In this document: in pieces, positions 59,171 through 64,000 of the stretch
How positions within the stretch are numbered: the first letter of the stretch is position 1
Layout of the letters: the number at the start of each line of letters is the position of its first letter
NCBI GenBank assembly: GCA_037954235.1
Contig: JBBMOA010000002.1
Coordinates: 20,584,509 to 20,648,508, forward strand
Reading direction: 5' to 3'
Source: Aulostomus chinensis
Lineage: Eukaryota; Chordata; Actinopteri; Syngnathiformes; Aulostomidae
DNA length: 64,000 bases
Position numbers and translations under genes: made by a program
The notes under the pieces: generated by a model
Databases searched by the model: none
What the model was told of the DNA's origin: nothing
Seen by the model: the letters and a program-made list of their open reading frames with translations, nothing else

Positions 59171-60932
59171 ACTTTGACAAAAGATGAATGAAGAAGAAGC
59201 ATCTGGTAAATCACAGAGAAAAATTTGACTTTAAAGTTACTTAAAACATTGCTCAGGTAGACAGAAATGCATAATCTGTGTCGCCATCTAGACTCTTCAA
59301 AAGCAACAGGAGTAAGAAGTTAAAAGTCTAATTATGCTGAGGGTGCGTGCTGCAGTACGTGGCATAGAAGTAAAATGTTGAACACGTCAAGTGAAAAAGG
59401 GAAATCTTCTCATGCATGATACATCTGCAGCAGGCACAACGCCATCGAGTAGCCCTTTATCTTGTGGTTAGGGTTTTATTTTGTTTCTCTTAGTTATGAG
59501 AATTGGAAATGTTCACGTTGGTTCAGTAACTGGTTGTACATCCCTGTGTTTGAATGATTTGTCTGGTAAATTAAAAAAATGAATCACAAATACACAAAAA
59601 ATGCAATTTTATACATATATATATAAAATAATAAATGTGATTTTTAAGAGGAATGTAAAGAATTCTCATGTCTGTTGAATATAAAATAAGTGAATTTGGC
59701 CAAAACAGGTAGAAATGTCCATGCTTACTTTACAACATTTGTACTAAGTATGTGTTTTTTCTTCATATATCATAACATACATTCATGCTGATTGTGGCCT
59801 TGCAATATAAAAACAACACAGTGTTGCATAGTAAAGCAAGTGAGTGTAAGGAGAGAGGACAGAGGAATGGAGATGAGAGAGAAAAAAGGGGAACACAGAA
59901 GGAGAATGCACATCAGCGACTCATAGTGCCCTCTTCTGCTCACAAGACGCATGATGCAGATGTTTTTTTCTTCCCTTTCATCATCAAAAAAGTAAAAAAA
60001 TGTAAAAGCATCTGTTCAGAGTGCTGCCTCCTTCCACTTCATACTGGGGTTTACCTCTATGTCCACGCAGGATTGTGGAGTAATTTCACATCAATCTACC
60101 GACTGCATCATCAGGTATAAAGCTGTCATTATCAAATAGAAGGTAAACATAAATTCGCTGATTACAGCAGGCGTTGGCACGTGCATGACAAAGGAAACTG
60201 GACACAACAAAACCACAGAACAAGAGTCAATTAGATGTTTTGCTTCCAGGTTCAAACACAAACAGCGATGTTTCACGTTCAACTCCAGCCAGGGATTCTT
60301 TACCTGCATCTCCCCACATCATCCCTCTCCACTGTCTGCTTTAAATACTTCCCATTTCTCACCAAAAACAGATACTGTGTATTAAAAAAAGGCAATATGT
60401 TTTGCAGACTCTTGGTGTAGCCTGCAAAATCAGTGATTGTTAACCTCTTTTGCTGGATATTCTGAGAAACCAGATTCACACACCAAAGAAATTATATGCC
60501 TTCAAATTCTCAGATTCCACATCGACACGAATGCAATACAAAGCTGTTTTTGCTATGTTTCTCTCTATGCAGTGTGAACATAATATACTGTGCATGCATC
60601 GGGTTGGTGAAGAAACTTCCTTACGATTGCTCCAAAAACATAGAAACTTATTAACTCGTTGAAAAGATTTTGAATGAACGACACAACACCGCTAACATTT
60701 CAATCAGTTATTCTTAAACGAATTTCAATCGAGTGTAGGTTTTGCTCATGTGAAGAGTAAACGAACTGTAGTTTTAAACTGGGTACAGAAAGTCTACATG
60801 GAGAAGTTATAGGACTGAATAGAATGTATTGTTGGTTAAGTTATATTGTGTTTAAACACAAGGAAACAATTTATTGGCACACTAAGAAAAGATGTATACC
60901 ATGTACTGTATGTACTGTATAGAGATGGTGTT
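59171..60932. other. Non-coding stretch, no gene seen
   Basis: AT-rich unique DNA. Frames of up to 111 codons lack domains. Confidence 0.5.
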
Positions 60933-60945
60933 GGGGGGGGGGGGG
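60933..60945 (+). repeat. Poly-G run
   Basis: Thirteen consecutive G bases. Confidence 0.95.
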
Positions 60946-61049
60946 TGGAGTTCTTTCCTGAAATAAAAATGTGTACATAAGAAACTGATGGTGACGAGAC
61001 ATCGGTGGGGCTGTGAAATGATGACCCATTTTTAAACCCATATTTGATT

Positions 61050-61180
61050 ACCTGGTTTTATTAAAATTGGATCCAAAGAGACCCGTTCCCCATTTGAATT
61101 TAATGAAGGCTGTGTGGCTGACAGGAGGCTTTTGATTTATACACTGTTATTAAATCCGACAGGAGAGCCAGCCAGGTAAG
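61050..61180. promoter_or_regulatory. Candidate CNE block
   Basis: Repeat-free with TTTATTAAAATTGGATCC, TTTGAATTTAATGAAGG and TGTTATTAAATCC cores. It ends in CAG/GTAAGC, which looks like a splice donor, but no coding frame precedes it convincingly. Confidence 0.25.
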
Positions 61181-61197
61181 CAGGCAGGCAGGAGGAG

Positions 61198-61240
61198 GTG
61201 GAGAGGAGAGGAGGAGAGAGGGATCGAGAAAGAGAGAGAC

Positions 61241-61275
<35 letters not shown>
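61198..61275 (+). repeat. Purine tract ending in (GA)n
   Basis: GGAGAGGAGAGGAGG-type purine DNA leads through GACAGACA into a GA run. Arg-Glu and Leu-Ser frames here are artefacts. Confidence 0.95.
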
Positions 61276-62774
61276 AAGGAGGACCCAAGATCCCAGCCCT
61301 GCGCCAGGCACAGCGAGACTCAGAGTCCGGCAGCCCTCCTCATCCACCTCCTTCAACCCCCCCCCCCACCCACCTGCTCCACTCTGAAGAGCGCAGAAGC
61401 AGCCAAGGACACATGCTGTGTGGCACCCCTCTCTCACATCCTCCTCTGATACCGCTTCCATTATTCATATTAAAATACAAGTGATGTAAAGATGAATAAT
61501 AAATGCAGTCAACACAAAACAAAAGTTGGCAGGCCAGAGCCATCGAGGTGGTCACTTGACAGAAATGGAAATGTGTATTTATATGTCTATCTATATATAC
61601 AAATATAGATAGATGGATGGCTATATCTCAGTAATGGGGAATGTTAAGAAACACACAACGAAATACAGATTTAACGTTCTGAATGTGTTAATGTGAGCAA
61701 ATGTAGTCAAATCACAAACCTGAGCAAAGACACTGGCCAGAGACAAAGACAGTAGCAACCTCTGTGTATTGTTGTTGTTTTTTTTTCCCTCTCCCACAGT
61801 TCAGTGTTGAGGATGTAAAAGCACAAAGAATGAATGTTCAACCTCCAGCTTCAGGACAGAAGCAGCGAGTTGTTTGACGCTGCCTACGCTATCATTATTT
61901 TCCTGGAGTTGAGTGACCAGTGGAGAGGACAGACACTGGCCAGACGCACTGGCCAGACATTAGCTCAACAACATGTAGCGCTGAAGAGCTTCTTCTAAAG
62001 TATCACCCAAACAAACTGGTACAAATCATACAAGACTAAAACATTCAGGGAAAAGGTCTATCAGATTTCTACCCCAGTGTGCCTCTTTTAAGCTGATTAG
62101 ATAAGTGCCTTTATCTGCAAATGTGTTTTGTATAAAGGCTATCATTTATTTCAAGTAATTTAGACAGCATGAATCAAAGTGTCATTGATGTTTGCTTAGC
62201 GATTAATATTGTGTACATTTGTCATGCAGCGTCTCACAATTAATACAGGAGCAACACACCGAATGTCAGCCTGAATATCTAATATAAAAGAAAAATGGGT
62301 GAGGATTGCATTTTGTTTTTAATGTTTTTGCTCAAGCAGAGCACTGCTGTCATGCCTGCTTTTTTTTCCAGGATGTCAGACAAAAAGAGAGGAGCGATGG
62401 AGAGGGAGGGATCCTGGAGGTTGGGGGTGGGGGGGCTGCTGACATGCACTTGTCTCCAATCTCTTCGAATCCATTGCACAATTCATCTGCTTTGTCTCTA
62501 ATGCCACGACTGAGGACAATCAGACCAGACGCCCATTAGATTCCTCATACAGCCCCCCCCATGCACACACACACCCCTGTACCCCCACCCCACCCCCCCA
62601 ACACCTTTTTTTTTTCATGTGACATGCTGACTGAAAGAGAGGTAAGGCAATTCACAAGCCTCCCCCAAATGGGGAAATGTCAGGAAGGGAACCCACATCA
62701 AAACCATGTTGTCATGGAGATACAGTACGGTCCAGAAATTACAGACTAACACATAGGCACTCAGGATTTACAGT

Positions 62775-62776
<2 letters not shown>
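61276..62776. other. Non-coding stretch, no gene seen
   Basis: Contains a C run near 61358-61372, a small GATA/GATG tetramer patch near 61605-61625 and the C-rich motif at 62574-62599. No gene recognised. Confidence 0.5.
62574..62599 (-). other. G-quadruplex-type motif, minus strand
   Basis: C runs of 4, 5, 4 and 7 bases with loops of 4, 1 and 1 bases give a quadruplex pattern on the minus strand. Confidence 0.55.

Positions 62777-62815
<39 letters not shown>
62777..62815. repeat. (AC)19 microsatellite
   Basis: Perfect AC run of 39 bases. Confidence 0.96.
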
Positions 62816-62816
<1 letters not shown>

Positions 62817-64000
62817 CACATAAATACATTTGCTTTGTGGATTTTTTTTGACAAACATCAAATATATATTTATATTCAGTATACACGAGAAGAAAAGAGA
62901 AAAGGAGAAAAAAAGTATTTTGTTTCCCAACAAATTACTTTCCTCTTTTTCATCTAAAAATCTTTAGTGACTATATTTCAGATAAAAATCAATTCACCAA
63001 AATAATATTTATAATAAAGAATTATTCTTTTTTTGTTCATGCAAACACAGAAATTCTGTTTTACATTTTACAGTTGTCAAGGTGCTTTACAGTGATTTTC
63101 TACAATTTGTAGAAAAGTATTTATAGAATTTATCATTTGCATGATTATGATTTTAGGGTAATTTAATGTTTTCTATTTACAACAATGAATGGTAACAGAA
63201 TTTCTCTTTTCAAATGAATTATGTCATGAACAAAGAATTTAATGTTTCCGATGACAGAAAAACAAAAAACAGTGCATGTACCATTTTATCGTGTTTAAAC
63301 TGACGTTCAATAACAGCGGCTGTGATGCTTAAGACGGACGTGTTAATGCTTCCGCTTCAGGGATATTCTACAGCAAGGTCATGTGACCACTGTACCCATC
63401 CACAGTAGCCATTCCTCAGCCAATAGTGTTATCAGACAAACAAGTGTTCCTGGAACGCTTGGCATTTCGATGATCTCCTCTCACAAAAAAAAAAAGCAGA
63501 GAAAGAAGATAAAAAATGTGCTCCTTCACCTCACTTGTTCAGGACGCTGCCAGCACTTGGCTTCAGCTTTTGAGCAGAACTTGAGCAGCTCTGCCCGAGT
63601 GCAAGAGGATTCTCCATCCCAGCAGCTCACTGGGGTCACTTTATTGAGGTTACTCTGCTCTGCACTACATAAAAAAAGAGGAGATTGAGGGATATTAATG
63701 GTAAATGTGGCATAGTTACAGCTGTAAAACCACTTCTTTGTCCTCCCTTTTTTTCTTTGTTTGGCCAGAGGAGCTGAAGGCTTAGGGATAAAGGTACTGC
63801 TCAAATCATGAGACAGGGATAAAAGCCAGCGAGAGATGGTGAGCTCTGACCGAACGACAGAGCAGTGGATAATTAAAACACCCAGGGCCCCTGAACTGCC
63901 CTCATCCATCTCTCCCTTCTTTTTCTCTCCTTCTCTTCCTCTCCTCGCCGACCTAACCTCTCCCTCCTCTCCAGAAAACACACATTCTTACATTCTCAGA
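62816..64000. other. Non-coding stretch to window end, no gene seen
   Basis: AT-rich until about 63300, then more balanced. A 151-codon minus-strand frame (63526-63981) starts in low-complexity Glu/Lys/Arg from a CT-rich tract and has no recognisable domain. Not called as a gene, although an exon here cannot be ruled out. Confidence 0.45.

Noticed and set aside
61160..61180. Exon boundary at CAG/GTAAGC
   Set aside because: Splice-donor-like hexamers occur by chance many times in 64 kb, and the upstream sequence has no coding frame of note.
63526..63981. 151-codon minus-strand frame near the window end
   Set aside because: The start is low-complexity Arg/Glu/Lys from a CT-rich tract and the remainder matches nothing I recognise.

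Overview
The window looks like intergenic or intronic DNA from a ray-finned fish, probably a spiny-rayed (percomorph) teleost. The inference rests on three things: two V-SINE-type retroposons of the style common in teleosts, very dense and long (CA)n/(TA)n microsatellites, and low-GC unique sequence with no prokaryotic gene packing. The species cannot be named from the sequence.

I find no protein-coding gene, tRNA, rRNA, CRISPR array or intact transposon that I can support. The longest open frames (up to about 287 codons) are translations of (TA)n/(CA)n tandem repeats, and others are frames through a SINE or through short CAG/CAT runs. The best non-repeat frame is a 39-codon micro-ORF at 58961-59080, and it is weak.

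Layout: 1-5200 is unique filler with microsatellites. 5.2-12 kb holds a run of homeodomain-site-rich, repeat-free blocks that look like developmental enhancers or conserved non-coding elements (CNEs). The clearest are 8495-8715 and 10400-10960; the second has two perfect POU octamers. A nuclear-receptor DR1 lies at 6657-6669. 12-24 kb alternates microsatellites with candidate blocks at 16.5-17.6 kb and 20.3-21.3 kb, ending in a 0.74-kb two-phase minisatellite at 23191-23928. 24-41.7 kb holds further candidate blocks (24.6, 26.9, 28.2, 31.7, 35.5, 38.2, 39.7 and 40.3 kb), V-SINE copy 1 with a perfect target-site duplication (28492-28897), two strong G-quadruplex motifs and a perfect 17-bp hairpin (38828-38864). 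41.75-42.73 kb is a second large minisatellite with 30 units. 42.8-56.3 kb holds two decayed interspersed-repeat relics, V-SINE copy 2, a CTCF-like core (53014-53026) and a nine-block (AC)/(AT) array. 56.3-64 kb is mostly unique, with a candidate regulatory block at 58760-59170.

The most economical reading is a gene desert or large intron around a developmental regulator: enhancer-like islands separated by repeat-rich spacer. Conservation cannot be judged from one sequence, so every enhancer call is motif-based inference with low to moderate confidence. I saw no evidence of a novel biochemical system. The items most worth a second look are the two minisatellites, the paired octamer block, the SINE pair and the perfect hairpin.
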